A stretch of 37,902 nt of DNA from Alphaproteobacteria bacterium (GTDB lineage: Bacteria > Pseudomonadota > Alphaproteobacteria > Micropepsales > Micropepsaceae), in the NCBI GenBank assembly GCA_019241645.1, contig JAFAWQ010000049.1, positions 1-37,902 of the forward strand. The letters are read 5' to 3'. The notes beneath the pieces are model-generated. The model worked only from the letters and a program-made list of their open reading frames with translations. It was not told where the DNA came from and made no database searches. Shown in pieces: positions 15,678 through 24,940 of this stretch. The position numbers and the translations under genes are program-made. Position 1 is the stretch's first letter. Every line of letters begins with the position of its first letter.

Positions 15678-16286
15678 CTATTTCGGAGGCTCACTGGGCG
15701 TTGTGCTATCCGGGACAATCGTATCGTTCACGCGAGCGGGTTTTGCCCCTGACTTTTTCTTCGTCGCTCCAGCGCCCTGCGGCGGGGGAACAAAGAGTCC
15801 CTGAACGCGACCGCCCGGCATGCCCTGTGCGTACAGGTGCGCGAGATTCGTGTTCATATCCATGACCAGCTTCGTGCCACGCATGACATCCTTATCCTTT
15901 GTCAGGACCACGCGGCCCGTCATGGTGATGGTGCGCGACTTCATTTCATATACGCCGTGATCGCCGGTCCCGGTGCCGCTAGGCGAGGTAACGACCACCT
16001 TTCCATTTGCATCGATCCTGCTGGCCTTCCCCTGTTCGACCTTCACCTGAACGGTATCGGCGCGGAGCTTCATGTCGCCCTGAACGACGATGACGTTTCC
16101 AATGTAGGTACCCACCTTGGACGCAAGATCGCCGACGAAGCTGTCCGCCGAAACGTTGATCGGCGCGTTGCTGTTGTGACTTCCGAACAGGTTCGCGCCG
16201 GAGCTCCCGCCTTTCTGCTGCGGAGATTGGCCCATCACCGAGCCTGAAGCCGCGAGGAGGATAGACAGGCCGATGACAGGTTTCAT
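15678..16286 (-). CDS. lptA: LPS transport periplasmic protein LptA
   Basis: Forms the periplasmic beta-jellyroll bridge for LPS between LptC and LptD. The 202-residue protein begins with a signal peptide (MKPVIGLSILLAASGSVMG, cleaved around residue 20) and has the OstA-like repeats: INVSADSFVGDLASKVGTYIGNVIVVQGDMKL, GKASRIDANGKVVVTSPSG, and MKSRTITMTGRVVLTKDKDVMRGTKLVMDM. The C-terminal 40 residues are Pro/Lys rich. The ATG at 16286 is chosen because it gives a signal peptide and overlaps the lptC stop (ATGA); the upstream extension of the frame lies inside lptC. Confidence 0.93.
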   Translation of the reverse strand: MKPVIGLSILLAASGSVMGQSPQQKGGSSGANLFGSHNSNAPINVSADSFVGDLASKVGTYIGNVIVVQGDMKLRADTVQVKVEQGKASRIDANGKVVVTSPSGTGTGDHGVYEMKSRTITMTGRVVLTKDKDVMRGTKLVMDMNTNLAHLYAQGMPGGRVQGLFVPPPQGAGATKKKSGAKPARVNDTIVPDSTTPSEPPK

Positions 16287-17038
16287 GATTTCTTCGCAGC
16301 CTTCGACCCTTTGGACTCGCGGCCCGGGTAAAGGACCATATGCACATGGCCGTCGAGATACACGTGCTTTGTCGCCTTTTCGAGATGAAATTTGTCGGCG
16401 CGCAGGGTGCCAAAAGGCCCCTGCCCCGTCACCTCCTTTTCGCCGCGAATGGTTGTGAGCGCACAACGCCGAGGCGGCTTACCGGGTCGAATCTTTTCGA
16501 TCACCGGCCGGCCGGTGTTAGGGTCGCAACTCGCCGCCAGATCGACCATCGCCGCTTCGGTATGAAGCTCGTAGCCGCTGTCCGAATAGAGCGAAAGCTT
16601 CCCGCTCAACCAAAGCTTCTGCGTGTCCGATTCGAGAAAGCCACGGGGCGCATTCATGTTGTACCACGCGCCGTCCTTGGCACTGAGGTCGGCTTCCACG
16701 TTGAACAGCCGCGCATGCCGGATGTTGTGCGGATCCTGCACGGCACGTTCGGCGGTCACCACGAACGGACTGCCGTCATTGTCAGAGCCTGTCAGCCGCG
16801 GCTTGACCATGGTGAGATCGTTGGCGATGTGCTGCACGCGTCCGAAGCTCATTGCGTATTGCCGGGTGCCGCGCGGTTGCAGCGCATAGGCAAGCACCGC
16901 CAGCACCAGGGCGCCTGCGACCGCCAGCAGCACGCGTTTCATGATCCCGACAAAGCGGGCGTACCGCTGGGCATCGTGCACGGTCGAGCGGGCACGGACG
17001 GCCCAGTCCACATGGGAACGGGTTTGGCGGGCCGCCAT
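16283..17038 (-). CDS. lptC: LPS export system protein LptC
   Basis: A bitopic inner-membrane protein that receives LPS from LptBFG and passes it to LptA. The 251-residue protein has an N-terminal cytoplasmic stretch and one membrane segment (RVLLAVAGALVLAVLAYAL, residues about 34-53). The periplasmic LptC domain contains MVKPRLTGSDNDGSPFVVTAERA and NMNAPRGFLESDTQKLWLSGKL. It ends in a basic tail. The ATG at 17038 overlaps the kpsF stop (TGATG) and is preferred to an ATG eight codons upstream that lies inside kpsF. It is coupled to lptA at the other end. Confidence 0.9.
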   Translation of the reverse strand: MAARQTRSHVDWAVRARSTVHDAQRYARFVGIMKRVLLAVAGALVLAVLAYALQPRGTRQYAMSFGRVQHIANDLTMVKPRLTGSDNDGSPFVVTAERAVQDPHNIRHARLFNVEADLSAKDGAWYNMNAPRGFLESDTQKLWLSGKLSLYSDSGYELHTEAAMVDLAASCDPNTGRPVIEKIRPGKPPRRCALTTIRGEKEVTGQGPFGTLRADKFHLEKATKHVYLDGHVHMVLYPGRESKGSKAAKKS

Positions 17039-18054
17039 CACTGCAGGCCGGCGCGCAGGCAATCGTGGATATGCAAAATGCCGACCGGCCGGCGGGCTTC
17101 GTCCGCGGGATCGATCACGAACAGGCGCGTGATCTTGTTGTCGTTCATGTAGGCGAGCGCTTCCACACCCAGCTGGTTTGGCGTGGCGATCTTGGGATGG
17201 CGCGTCATTACCTCTTCCGCCGTCTTGTCCAGCAGATCGCGGCTCATGTGACGGGACAGGTCGCCGTCCGTGATGATGCCGATGAGACTGCCCGCCTGAT
17301 CGATGATGCCGACACAGCCAAAGCGACGCTGTGCCATGATGATTAACACCTGCTGCATGAGGTCGCTTTGCGCGGCAAGGGGGAGTTCATTGCCCGCATG
17401 CATCAGATCGGAGACCCGGATAAGCGCTTTCCCCAGCGAACCGCCGGGATGGAGTTCGCGATACTGATCCGCCGAGAAACCGCGGCGTTCCATAAGCGCC
17501 ACGGCAAGCGCATCGCCGAGCACCAGCATCACGGTTGTCGATGTGGTTGGCGCCAGCCCCATCGGGCAGGCTTCACGCGATTGCGGCAGCAACAACTTCA
17601 CATCGGCGGCTTGCATCAAGGAGGAGTCGGCGTTCGCCGCCATCGCGATCAACGGGATATGAAACCGCTTGGCATAGGTGATGAGATCGGACAGCTCCGC
17701 GGTTTCGCCGCGCCAGGAAAGCATCAGAACCACATCGCCCGGAACGAGCGCGCCGAGATCGCCGTGACTGGCTTCCGCAGGATGGACGAAATGTGCGGGC
17801 GTGCCGGTTGACGCCAGTGTCGAGGCAATCTTGCGGGCGATCAGGCCGCTCTTGCCCATGCCGCTGACAATCACCCGGCCGTTCGCACCAAGAATTGTGT
17901 CGACCGCCCGGCTGAATTCACCGTCGAGGCCGTCGGCGAGCGCACGGATCGCTTCTTCCGCGTAATCAAATACTCGGCGCGCGGCAGCCAAGTCGGTGCC
18001 GCTTTCCAGCGCGGCATGGAGCAAGGCAGCAGATGTATCGGAGGAGCGCATCAT
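17038..18054 (-). CDS. kpsF: D-arabinose-5-phosphate isomerase (KpsF/KdsD family)
   Basis: Interconverts ribulose-5-phosphate and arabinose-5-phosphate, the first step to Kdo for LPS. The 338-residue protein has the SIS domain (VIVSGMGKSGLIARKIASTLASTGTPAHFVHPAEASHGDLG), the MLSWRGETAEL segment (Ser-Trp-Arg rather than the commoner Ser-Asn-Ser-Gly) and a Cys-containing ACPMGLAPTTSTT stretch. Two C-terminal CBS domains end in LHIHDCLRAGLQ. Two adjacent ATGs occur (18054 and 18051); a longer upstream frame runs back towards nrnC without family similarity. Its context with lptCAB makes the LPS role convincing. Confidence 0.94.
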   Translation of the reverse strand: MMRSSDTSAALLHAALESGTDLAAARRVFDYAEEAIRALADGLDGEFSRAVDTILGANGRVIVSGMGKSGLIARKIASTLASTGTPAHFVHPAEASHGDLGALVPGDVVLMLSWRGETAELSDLITYAKRFHIPLIAMAANADSSLMQAADVKLLLPQSREACPMGLAPTTSTTVMLVLGDALAVALMERRGFSADQYRELHPGGSLGKALIRVSDLMHAGNELPLAAQSDLMQQVLIIMAQRRFGCVGIIDQAGSLIGIITDGDLSRHMSRDLLDKTAEEVMTRHPKIATPNQLGVEALAYMNDNKITRLFVIDPADEARRPVGILHIHDCLRAGLQ

Positions 18055-18178
18055 TACCTGTTTTGGCCGGCGATACCCGCGGATACCGCCAGATTCGGCG
18101 CACACGACAGTCAAACTAATAGTCCGAGTATGGGCGCTGACCAACGCCCGTTCAAGGCAGCCGAAAATGCCAGCCGGG

Positions 18179-18790
18179 CTAATGCTCGAAAATATCGACG
18201 TCGGGCCACCCAGCGAGATCAAGCTCAGCTCGGGCCGGAAGGAAATCGAAGCAAGCTTGCGCCAGCTCCGCGCGGCCCTCGCGCGCCAGCATGATGTCCA
18301 ACGCCTCCTTCAGCCGGTGAAGATACGCAACGTCATTCGCCGCATAAGCCATTTGCTTTTCCGTCAAATCCGGTGCGCCCCAATCCGAACTTTGCTGCTC
18401 CTTGGACAGATCGACGTTCAGGAGTTCGCGCACCAAGTCTTTCAAGCCATGACGATCCGTGTAAGTGCGGACGAGCTTGGAGGCAGTGCGCGTGCAATAG
18501 ACCGGCTTCGCCATGACGCCGAGATAGCGCTTCATCACCGCAAGATCGAAGCGCGCGAAATGAAACAGCTTGAGCACGTTCGGATCGGAAAGCAGGCGCT
18601 TGAGGTTTGGCGCCTCATAAGCGCCAGCATCGAACTGCACGAGATGACCCGCGTCGCCGCCGGAAGAAAGCTGCACCAAACACAGCCGGTCACGGTGGGG
18701 ATTGAGGCCCAGAGTCTCCGTGTCGATCGCGACGACGGCGCCGAGATCAACCCCGTCGGGCAAATCGTTCTTGTGCAGTTTGATTTTCAA
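18179..18790 (-). CDS. nrnC: NanoRNase C, RNase D-like 3'-5' exonuclease
   Basis: A DEDDy exonuclease that degrades dinucleotides and very short RNAs, replacing Orn in many alphaproteobacteria. The 203-residue protein has motif I AIDTETLGLNPHRDRL (D23, E25), motif II FHFARFDLAVM (D82) and motif III YAANDVAYL (Y149, D153). There is no HRDC domain, unlike RNase D. The tail FLPARAELDLAGW-x-D-x-DIF is characteristic of NrnC. The start is a TTG (18790) preceded by GAGG, giving the family N-terminus MKIKLHKNDLPD. It lies just upstream of kpsF. Confidence 0.92.
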   Translation of the reverse strand: MKIKLHKNDLPDGVDLGAVVAIDTETLGLNPHRDRLCLVQLSSGGDAGHLVQFDAGAYEAPNLKRLLSDPNVLKLFHFARFDLAVMKRYLGVMAKPVYCTRTASKLVRTYTDRHGLKDLVRELLNVDLSKEQQSSDWGAPDLTEKQMAYAANDVAYLHRLKEALDIMLAREGRAELAQACFDFLPARAELDLAGWPDVDIFEH

Positions 18791-18826
18791 CGCGGGTGTG
18801 CCTCGTGATCGAGCTTGCTTAGACCA

Positions 18827-20860
18827 TCAACTCTGCGGAGCGGCAAGATTTGCCGGTGGGGCTTCCGGCAGCATGCCGAGGTCGCGCGGATGCGAATAGT
18901 CAAGCCCGTAGCCAAACGGGAACAGCGGATCGTATGCCGGATCGCCGATGTTCAGGGGCATCTGGTCGGGGCTGCGAGGCCAGGAAAAAGACAGCCGGCC
19001 CCAAAAATCGTACTGAATCGAACCGTCCGGTTTCCGGAACAGGAGGTCGGCAATCCCGCCGCCTTCACCACCCGGAAGCCATGCCGCAACGAAGGCCTCA
19101 CAGGCATTGATTTCCGGCGTGAGATACATTGGCCGTCCTGAGAGAAATACCCCCACCACCGGAATGCCCTGGCTCTTGAGCCGAAGTAGCAGATCGATGC
19201 TATGCGGATCGTCCGACTGGTAGGCGAGGTTTGGCCGGTCGCCGACGCCTTCCGCGTAAGGCGCCTCGCCAAACACGACAACGGCCACATCCGGCTTGGT
19301 CGGGGCGTTGCCGTCGGGGCTGAATGTCACCATGCCACCGGCGACCTTCACCTGTTCAGCAATCCCCTCATAGATCGTTTGCGCATTGGGAAAATCGGCC
19401 CGGCTGTTGCCGTCCCCTTGCCATGAGATCGTCCACCCACCCGTCTGCTTGCTCATGTTGTCGGCGCCGTCACCCGTCACAAGCACATTCAGATGCGGAT
19501 TGAGCGGCAGGATGCTGCGCTCGTTTTTCAGCAGCACCAGCGACTCTCGTACCGCCTGTCGTGCCACGGCGCGATGTTCAGCGGATCCAAGTTCATTCCA
19601 CTTGGCTGCATAGGGTCGCTGCGAAGGCATGCCTTCCTCGAAAAGTCCCGCGCGAATTTTTACGCGCAGAATGCGCGCCACCGCTTCATCCAGTCGAGCC
19701 ATCGGAATTTCACCGGACCGGACCTCCTCGATCATGCTGGCGTAAACGCCCTTCCAGGTGTCCGGCGCCATGAACATGTCGATCCCCGCAAGGAATGCCG
19801 CGGGGCAACGCGACCCCGTGCAGCCCGGAACCTGCGTATGCGCATTCCAGTCGCTCACGGTGAATCCGTTGAAGCTCAGGCGGCCGCGCAGCACGTCCTC
19901 AAGCAGCGCGCGGTTGGCGGACATCTTTTCGCCGTTCCAGCTGGAGAACGACACCATGATCGTCTGCACGCCAGCCGGAATGGCGGATTGATAACCCGCC
20001 GAATGTATATCCCGCAGCTGTTCCTCGGTCGCCAGCGTGTCGCCCTGATCCTTTCCTTTGTCCGTGCCGCCATCGCCGATGAAATGCTTGGCCGTCGCCA
20101 ACATGTGTCCACCGCGCAGGAAATCCGCCGTTCCCGGAAGTCCCTGAATGCCCTGAACCAGCGCGGCTGCGTATTGCTGAACCACTTCAGGGCTTTCGGA
20201 GTAGCTTTCATAGGTTCGGCCCCAGCGATCGTCGCGCGCCACCGCAATGACCGGTGCAAAAATCCAGTCCTGCCCGGTGACACGAGTCTCGATAGCAGTG
20301 ATTTCACCGATGCGTCGCACCAGGTCGGCATCGCGCATCGCACCGAGCCCTACATTGTGCGGAAAAATGGTTGCGCCGATGATGTTGGAATTGCCGTGCA
20401 TGGAGTCGGTGCCCCACAGAAGCGGGATCGGCACATGGCCTGCCGGTGCATCCATCGACGCGCGATAGAATTCGTCGGCGGTTGCGAGCCATTGGGGCAT
20501 AGGCGCGCGGTCGTCGCCATGCGGGCCGGAACTGCCGCCATTCAAAATCGAACCAAGGCGATATTGCCGAACCTCCTCGGGCGTGACGGAGCCCAGATCG
20601 GCCTGAATGGTTTGTCCGACCTTTTCCTCGACGGTCATGCGCGACAGCAGATCGGTCACGCGCGCCTCTATGGCCGGATCGCCGGCGACGCCGCTCTGCA
20701 GCTTGGGCCAGACTTCCGGATGGACAGTTGGGGGATTGCCTGCCGCCGGAGCGCTAATCACCGGCGCGGCCGGTGGCTTTGTCGGCTCAGACATGCTGGA
20801 ACAGGCTCCGAACACGAGGAAGAGGACGGTAGTGAAAGTGCTGGCACATGCGTTTCGCAT
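18827..20860 (-). CDS. Glycoside hydrolase family 3 beta-glucosidase-like lipoprotein
   Basis: A 677-residue GH3 exo-acting glycosidase. The N-terminus has a signal ending in the lipobox FGAC, so it is probably anchored in the envelope facing the periplasm. The catalytic barrel shows DLLSRMTVEEKVGQ, GTDSMHGN, AKHFIGDGGTDKG, and the nucleophile Asp in GFTVSDWNAHTQ (about residue 336). The second domain has VLLKNERSILPL and the C-terminal FPFGYGLDY typical of GH3 sandwiches. Its overall form is like the ExoP/1,4-beta-D-glucan glucohydrolase group. The exact glycan is not predictable. It is divergent from an SGNH esterase and a ChbG-like deacetylase. Confidence 0.92.
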   Translation of the reverse strand: MRNACASTFTTVLFLVFGACSSMSEPTKPPAAPVISAPAAGNPPTVHPEVWPKLQSGVAGDPAIEARVTDLLSRMTVEEKVGQTIQADLGSVTPEEVRQYRLGSILNGGSSGPHGDDRAPMPQWLATADEFYRASMDAPAGHVPIPLLWGTDSMHGNSNIIGATIFPHNVGLGAMRDADLVRRIGEITAIETRVTGQDWIFAPVIAVARDDRWGRTYESYSESPEVVQQYAAALVQGIQGLPGTADFLRGGHMLATAKHFIGDGGTDKGKDQGDTLATEEQLRDIHSAGYQSAIPAGVQTIMVSFSSWNGEKMSANRALLEDVLRGRLSFNGFTVSDWNAHTQVPGCTGSRCPAAFLAGIDMFMAPDTWKGVYASMIEEVRSGEIPMARLDEAVARILRVKIRAGLFEEGMPSQRPYAAKWNELGSAEHRAVARQAVRESLVLLKNERSILPLNPHLNVLVTGDGADNMSKQTGGWTISWQGDGNSRADFPNAQTIYEGIAEQVKVAGGMVTFSPDGNAPTKPDVAVVVFGEAPYAEGVGDRPNLAYQSDDPHSIDLLLRLKSQGIPVVGVFLSGRPMYLTPEINACEAFVAAWLPGGEGGGIADLLFRKPDGSIQYDFWGRLSFSWPRSPDQMPLNIGDPAYDPLFPFGYGLDYSHPRDLGMLPEAPPANLAAPQS

Positions 20861-20950
20861 CGGCCGTTCCTACAGCAGTTCGCCTTGTGGGGGAACTTGC
20901 CGTTGCTTCCGCGGATTGCATAACTCTCAACGCAATAGGGAGTCGCGGGT

Positions 20951-21724
20951 GTGGGCATCGACCGCCGGAAATTGGTCTGCGGAGTAGCGGCCTCTGTTGG
21001 AGCCGCTTCCGCCGCGCGTGGGCAGCAGCCTACGCACCGCGTCATACCACCCTGGGAGGTTCAGGCCGCGCCGATCGGCTCGTCGGAGGACGAACTTCGC
21101 ATTCACACCGACTGGGCGCAGCTCGGGCAGTATCGCGAGGACAACCTGCAAGTCCGCGCCCTGCCCGCCGCCGAGAGGCGCGTTAGTTTCATGGGTGATT
21201 CAATCACCCGGGCGTGGCGAGTATTTCGTCCCGAATTTTTCACAAGCAGCGGATTCATCGATCGCGGCATCAGCGGCCAGACCACGCCACAGATGCTGGT
21301 GCGCTTCCGGCAGGATGTCATTTCACTTGAGCCTGAGGCAGTCCATATCATGGCGGGGACCAATGACGTGGCGGAAAACACCGGACCCTACGATCCGCCA
21401 TCGACCAAGAACAACCTGATGTCGATGGTAGAACTGGCGCGCATCCACAGGCTTCGGATTGTACTCGCCACCATTCCTCCAGCGGCGGCCTTCCCCTGGC
21501 GTACCGTCGCTGAACCGGTCGCCAAACTTCGGGCGCTGAACGAATGGATCAGGGAGTATGCGCGGATCAACCGTTTTGTTCTGGCGGACTATGCGCCACT
21601 GCTCGACGACGGCGCGGGCGGGATGAAAGCGGGGCTGGCGTACGACGGCGTGCATCCCACGAGCGCCGGATATCTTGTTATGGAGCAAGTTACTGCTCGC
21701 GCCATTGCCGAAGCTCTCGCCTGA
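20951..21724 (+). CDS. Exported SGNH/GDSL-type hydrolase
   Basis: A 257-residue serine esterase of the SGNH fold, probably an exported carbohydrate or lipid esterase. The blocks are FMGDSIT (nucleophile S84), GISGQTT (block II Gly), GTNDV (N138) and DGVHPT (D232, H235). The N-terminus MGIDRRKLVCGVAASVG is a signal with paired Arg and may use the Tat route, with cleavage near SAARG-QQ. The start is a GTG at 20951 with GGGAG upstream. The stop is directly followed by the ATG of the deacetylase gene, so the two form an operon. Confidence 0.9.
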   Translation: MGIDRRKLVCGVAASVGAASAARGQQPTHRVIPPWEVQAAPIGSSEDELRIHTDWAQLGQYREDNLQVRALPAAERRVSFMGDSITRAWRVFRPEFFTSSGFIDRGISGQTTPQMLVRFRQDVISLEPEAVHIMAGTNDVAENTGPYDPPSTKNNLMSMVELARIHRLRIVLATIPPAAAFPWRTVAEPVAKLRALNEWIREYARINRFVLADYAPLLDDGAGGMKAGLAYDGVHPTSAGYLVMEQVTARAIAEALA

Positions 21725-22528
21725 ATGGCCGCGCTTCGGAAGATTGTGCTATGCGCCGACGACTATGGACTGTCACCGGGGGTGAGCCGGGGCATCCGGG
21801 AGCTGCTGGCAGCGCATCGCCTCTCGGCCACAAGCTGCATGACTGTGCACCCGGAGTTTGACGACGATGGACAACGACTTCGCGAGTTTTGTGCGCATAC
21901 CGATATCGGACTGCACTTCACGCTCACGCATGATCGTTCGCTTTCCTCGGTGCTCCTCGCCGGATGGCTGCGCCGTTTGAACGAAGAAAAGATCCGTGAC
22001 GAACTGAACCGGCAAATTGAAAGGTTCATAAAGGTCGTCGGCACTTCGCCAGCATACATCGACGGGCATCAACACGTGCATCTCCTTCCTGGCGTCCGCG
22101 AGGCGGTTGTTGAGGCCGCAAAGCGTATCGGCGCTTATGTCAGGTCTACCGGAGAACCCATCGGCGCCGCGATGCTGAAGCGTCCAGCGCCGGTCGATTC
22201 CCTTTTTCTCTCTTTGAGCGCGGGCGCGCTGGCGCGGCAGGCGCAACGCGCAGGCGTGCGCGCAAACAGCGGCTTTCGGGGCGTGCGGTCGTTCAAGGAA
22301 CACGCGCCGTATCGCGAGCTGTTTCGCGCGATGATCGCGGATGCGGCAAATGGCTCGATCATCATGTGCCATCCCGGGCATGTCGATGAACTTCTCCGGG
22401 CGCGCGATCCTATTCACCGTCAGCGCGAGGAAGAGTTCGCTTACCTTGCCAGCGCCGATTTCCTCCGCGACATGAATGAGGCTGGACTAAAAATCGCGAC
22501 GTTGCGCGAGGCTGTGGCGCCGCCGTAG
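21725..22528 (+). CDS. ChbG/HpnK-family (YdjC-like) carbohydrate deacetylase
   Basis: A 267-residue metal-dependent deacetylase of the family that removes N-acetyl groups from chito-oligosaccharides (ChbG) or from hopanoid precursors (HpnK). The metal and catalytic residues are visible as ADDYG (D12, D13), IGLHFTLTH (H64) and DGHQHVHLLP (D113, H115, H117, H119), with MCHPGHVDE near the C-terminus. There are no hopanoid genes nearby; the GH3 glycosidase and SGNH esterase favour an oligosaccharide role. It starts without a gap after the esterase stop (TGA-ATG). Confidence 0.9.
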   Translation: MAALRKIVLCADDYGLSPGVSRGIRELLAAHRLSATSCMTVHPEFDDDGQRLREFCAHTDIGLHFTLTHDRSLSSVLLAGWLRRLNEEKIRDELNRQIERFIKVVGTSPAYIDGHQHVHLLPGVREAVVEAAKRIGAYVRSTGEPIGAAMLKRPAPVDSLFLSLSAGALARQAQRAGVRANSGFRGVRSFKEHAPYRELFRAMIADAANGSIIMCHPGHVDELLRARDPIHRQREEEFAYLASADFLRDMNEAGLKIATLREAVAPP

Positions 22529-22534
22529 TCCTAT

Positions 22535-24808
22535 TTACTTGCCGTTCAGCACCGCGGTCGCCTGATCGAGCCGCACGCTGTAGGCGTTCAGCGCGTTTGC
22601 CGTCAGCCTGGCGTATTTGTTGACGTCATCCCAGCGCTCATCCTCGATGGCTTCGCGCACGCCGGGCAAGGTCTTGGCGCCGTAGCCTGTGAAGCGGCCC
22701 GGAGCATAGACCAGGTTCTTGAACCACGGCCGCCCGGGCAGTCCACCGTCCGGCGCCAGCGTCTGGTCGATGCTTTGCATCAACCCCTGTAGGCGCGCGC
22801 GGGCTTGAGGGTTCAGGCTGGCGCCATTCTTCCGCACAGCGTCATCATAGGCGCGCGCGCTCTTCTTTAGGCGTTCGAGGGCGTTTTCCAATGGCGCCAA
22901 TTCGAATTTCGGGACCGGCTTCAACGCGGTCGGCGGGCCGCTGGTCTTCGTCGGATCGGCAGCCAGTTGGAAGCCGCGGTCAGCAAGCAGTTTCGCCTGC
23001 GTATCCGCCTTCTCATGCTTCTCAGCCGCGAGCTTTTTGATCTCGCCGTAATACCGCGCCACCGCATCGGAGAAGTTGCCCGCCTGCTGCAAGGGCAGAT
23101 CGGAATTGGCCGCGCGCATCACCAGCCGGCCGACCGTCTTTGCCAACAGCGCGTCGTAGGCGAATCCGGGATCGACGAAGCGGCTGTGATGCTCGTACGT
23201 GTCGTAGCGCGAGTGATAGACGCCGCCGCTGTCGCCTTCCTCGCCGAATTCCAAATTCAGCGACGGCACGCCCAGATGCTCCAGGAACGTCGAGTAGTCC
23301 GAGCCTGAACCCAACGCGCCTATGGGAAAATCGCGCTTGGGATCGGCGGCGATTTTTGCTTCCGCCTTAAGCCGCTCCACAGTCTCAGGATCGTGCGAGG
23401 TCGGTTCCATCGCGTCGACCCGGGCCTTCGCGCGATGACGCTGCCCGATCGAGACATGTGTCTCCGGATCGACGACATCGTTTGCCACCTGATTGACCAG
23501 ATGCTCGAAATCATGATTGCCGCCGACATCCAGGAAACCGCGCGCGTTGGCATCGGTGTTGATGTAGAGCAAGGCCTTGCGCTTCAGGTCCGCCGCATGC
23601 GTTTCCGCCCATTCGGTGGAACCAAGAAGCGCCGGCTCTTCGCCATCCCAACTTGCGTAGATGATGGTGCGTTTCGGCCTCCAGCCTTGCCGGGCCAGTT
23701 CGCCGAGCGCTTTCGCCTCGGCGAGCAAAGCGATCTGGCCCGACAGCGGATCGGTCGCGCCATGCACCCAGCCATCATGGTGGTTGCCGCGCACGATCCA
23801 CTGGTTCGTATAGTCGGAGCCTTTCAGCATGGCGATGACGTCGTAGATCGGCTTCAGACTCCAATCCGACTTGACGACGAGGTGCACCTGCGCCTCGCTG
23901 GGTCCAACGCGGTATGTAATCGGCAGACGGCCACGCCAGCCCTCCGGTACCACCCGTCCTTTCAGCGAAGCCAGCAGCACTTGTGCGTCCGCATAGGAGA
24001 TCGGCAGCGCCGGAATTTTCAGAATGGTCTGCGCTTTTGCGCGATCCAGCCGCTTGGCATTCTGCGTCGAGCCGACGCCCGGTGTCAGCGGATCGCCGGG
24101 ATAAATCGGCATGTCCATAACGGAGCCGCGCTGGAAACCGCGAGCCGGTCGTGCCGGACCGTTTGGATAGGCGGTGTCGACCGAATAGCCGTCGTCGGAT
24201 GGATCGGAATAGATCAGACAACCAACCGCGCCATGTTGCTGCGCCAGCAGCGGCTTCAAGCCGCGCCAACCTGAGCCATAACGGACGATGACGATCTTGC
24301 CTTTAACATCGACACCAAGGCGTTCCAGCGCCTTGTAGTCATCGCGCATACCGTAATTCACATAGACCAAAGGCGCTTTCACATCGCCGTCGCCCTGGAA
24401 CGCGAGATAGGCGGGCAGTGCGGGCTGCTTTGCGCGCGCCGTCGTATCGCCCGGGATGTTCGGTTCCTGCAGCGTCGCCTTGAATGGTTTGGGGCCTAGC
24501 AGTTCCACGGTTTCGCTGATCGGCGTCGGATAAAGCACATTGAACGTTTCGATGTGCGTGTCCCAGCCGAATTTCTTGAAGAGGCCGAGAATGAAGTCTG
24601 CGTTCTGCTTGTCGTGCGGTGAACCTACATGATTGGGCTCGGCAGCCAACGTCTTTAACGAGTCGCCCATTTCGCCGGCCTTGATGCTGGCGTCGAAGCT
24701 CCGCTCGAGCGACGCCTGATCCTGTGGCACTGGTCCCGGTGCTGGCGCCGCGGAGATGGCCAGCAGCGCCAGAGCGCAAGAGGAGGCGAAAAGGAGAATG
24801 CGTCGCAT
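22535..24808 (-). CDS. Secreted M28-family metallopeptidase, glutamate carboxypeptidase II-like
   Basis: A 757-residue exported aminopeptidase/carboxypeptidase resembling PSMA/NAALADase. After a signal peptide (MRRILLFASSCALALLAISA) come the protease-associated domain (LVYVNYGMRDDYKALERLGVDVKGKIVIVRYG), the M28 domain with NHHDGWVHGATDP, SWDGEEPALLGS, LLYINTDANARG, FGEEGDSGGVYHSRYDTYEHH supplying the two-zinc ligands, and the C-terminal helical dimerisation domain (from about residue 620). The ATG at 24808 is chosen over an in-frame ATG 15 codons upstream because it opens the signal peptide and has GAGG six bases before it. Confidence 0.93.
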   Translation of the reverse strand: MRRILLFASSCALALLAISAAPAPGPVPQDQASLERSFDASIKAGEMGDSLKTLAAEPNHVGSPHDKQNADFILGLFKKFGWDTHIETFNVLYPTPISETVELLGPKPFKATLQEPNIPGDTTARAKQPALPAYLAFQGDGDVKAPLVYVNYGMRDDYKALERLGVDVKGKIVIVRYGSGWRGLKPLLAQQHGAVGCLIYSDPSDDGYSVDTAYPNGPARPARGFQRGSVMDMPIYPGDPLTPGVGSTQNAKRLDRAKAQTILKIPALPISYADAQVLLASLKGRVVPEGWRGRLPITYRVGPSEAQVHLVVKSDWSLKPIYDVIAMLKGSDYTNQWIVRGNHHDGWVHGATDPLSGQIALLAEAKALGELARQGWRPKRTIIYASWDGEEPALLGSTEWAETHAADLKRKALLYINTDANARGFLDVGGNHDFEHLVNQVANDVVDPETHVSIGQRHRAKARVDAMEPTSHDPETVERLKAEAKIAADPKRDFPIGALGSGSDYSTFLEHLGVPSLNLEFGEEGDSGGVYHSRYDTYEHHSRFVDPGFAYDALLAKTVGRLVMRAANSDLPLQQAGNFSDAVARYYGEIKKLAAEKHEKADTQAKLLADRGFQLAADPTKTSGPPTALKPVPKFELAPLENALERLKKSARAYDDAVRKNGASLNPQARARLQGLMQSIDQTLAPDGGLPGRPWFKNLVYAPGRFTGYGAKTLPGVREAIEDERWDDVNKYARLTANALNAYSVRLDQATAVLNGK

Positions 24809-24874
24809 GCAAGCCTCGTAGGATCGCGCCTGGGAAGAGTGCAAAACCAACACGGCGCGGCGGGCCGGCGCAAG

Positions 24875-24910
24875 TAAAAAAGAAGGCGCGTTATCTTTCG
24901 ATAACGCGCC
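24875..24910 (-). terminator. Rho-independent terminator of the flavoprotein gene
   Basis: On the minus strand GGCGCGTTATC, a GAAA loop and GATAACGCGCC form a perfect 11-base stem, followed at once by TTCTTTTTTACTT. It lies 30 bases after the stop of the flavoprotein gene and before the M28 gene, separating the two transcripts. Confidence 0.92.
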
Positions 24911-24940
24911 CGAGGGAGGAGGCTGGGTGAAGAAAAGTAA

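Noticed and set aside
19493..20923. 476-codon plus-strand frame
   Set aside because: Antisense to the GH3 gene, which has its full set of motifs and a lipobox.
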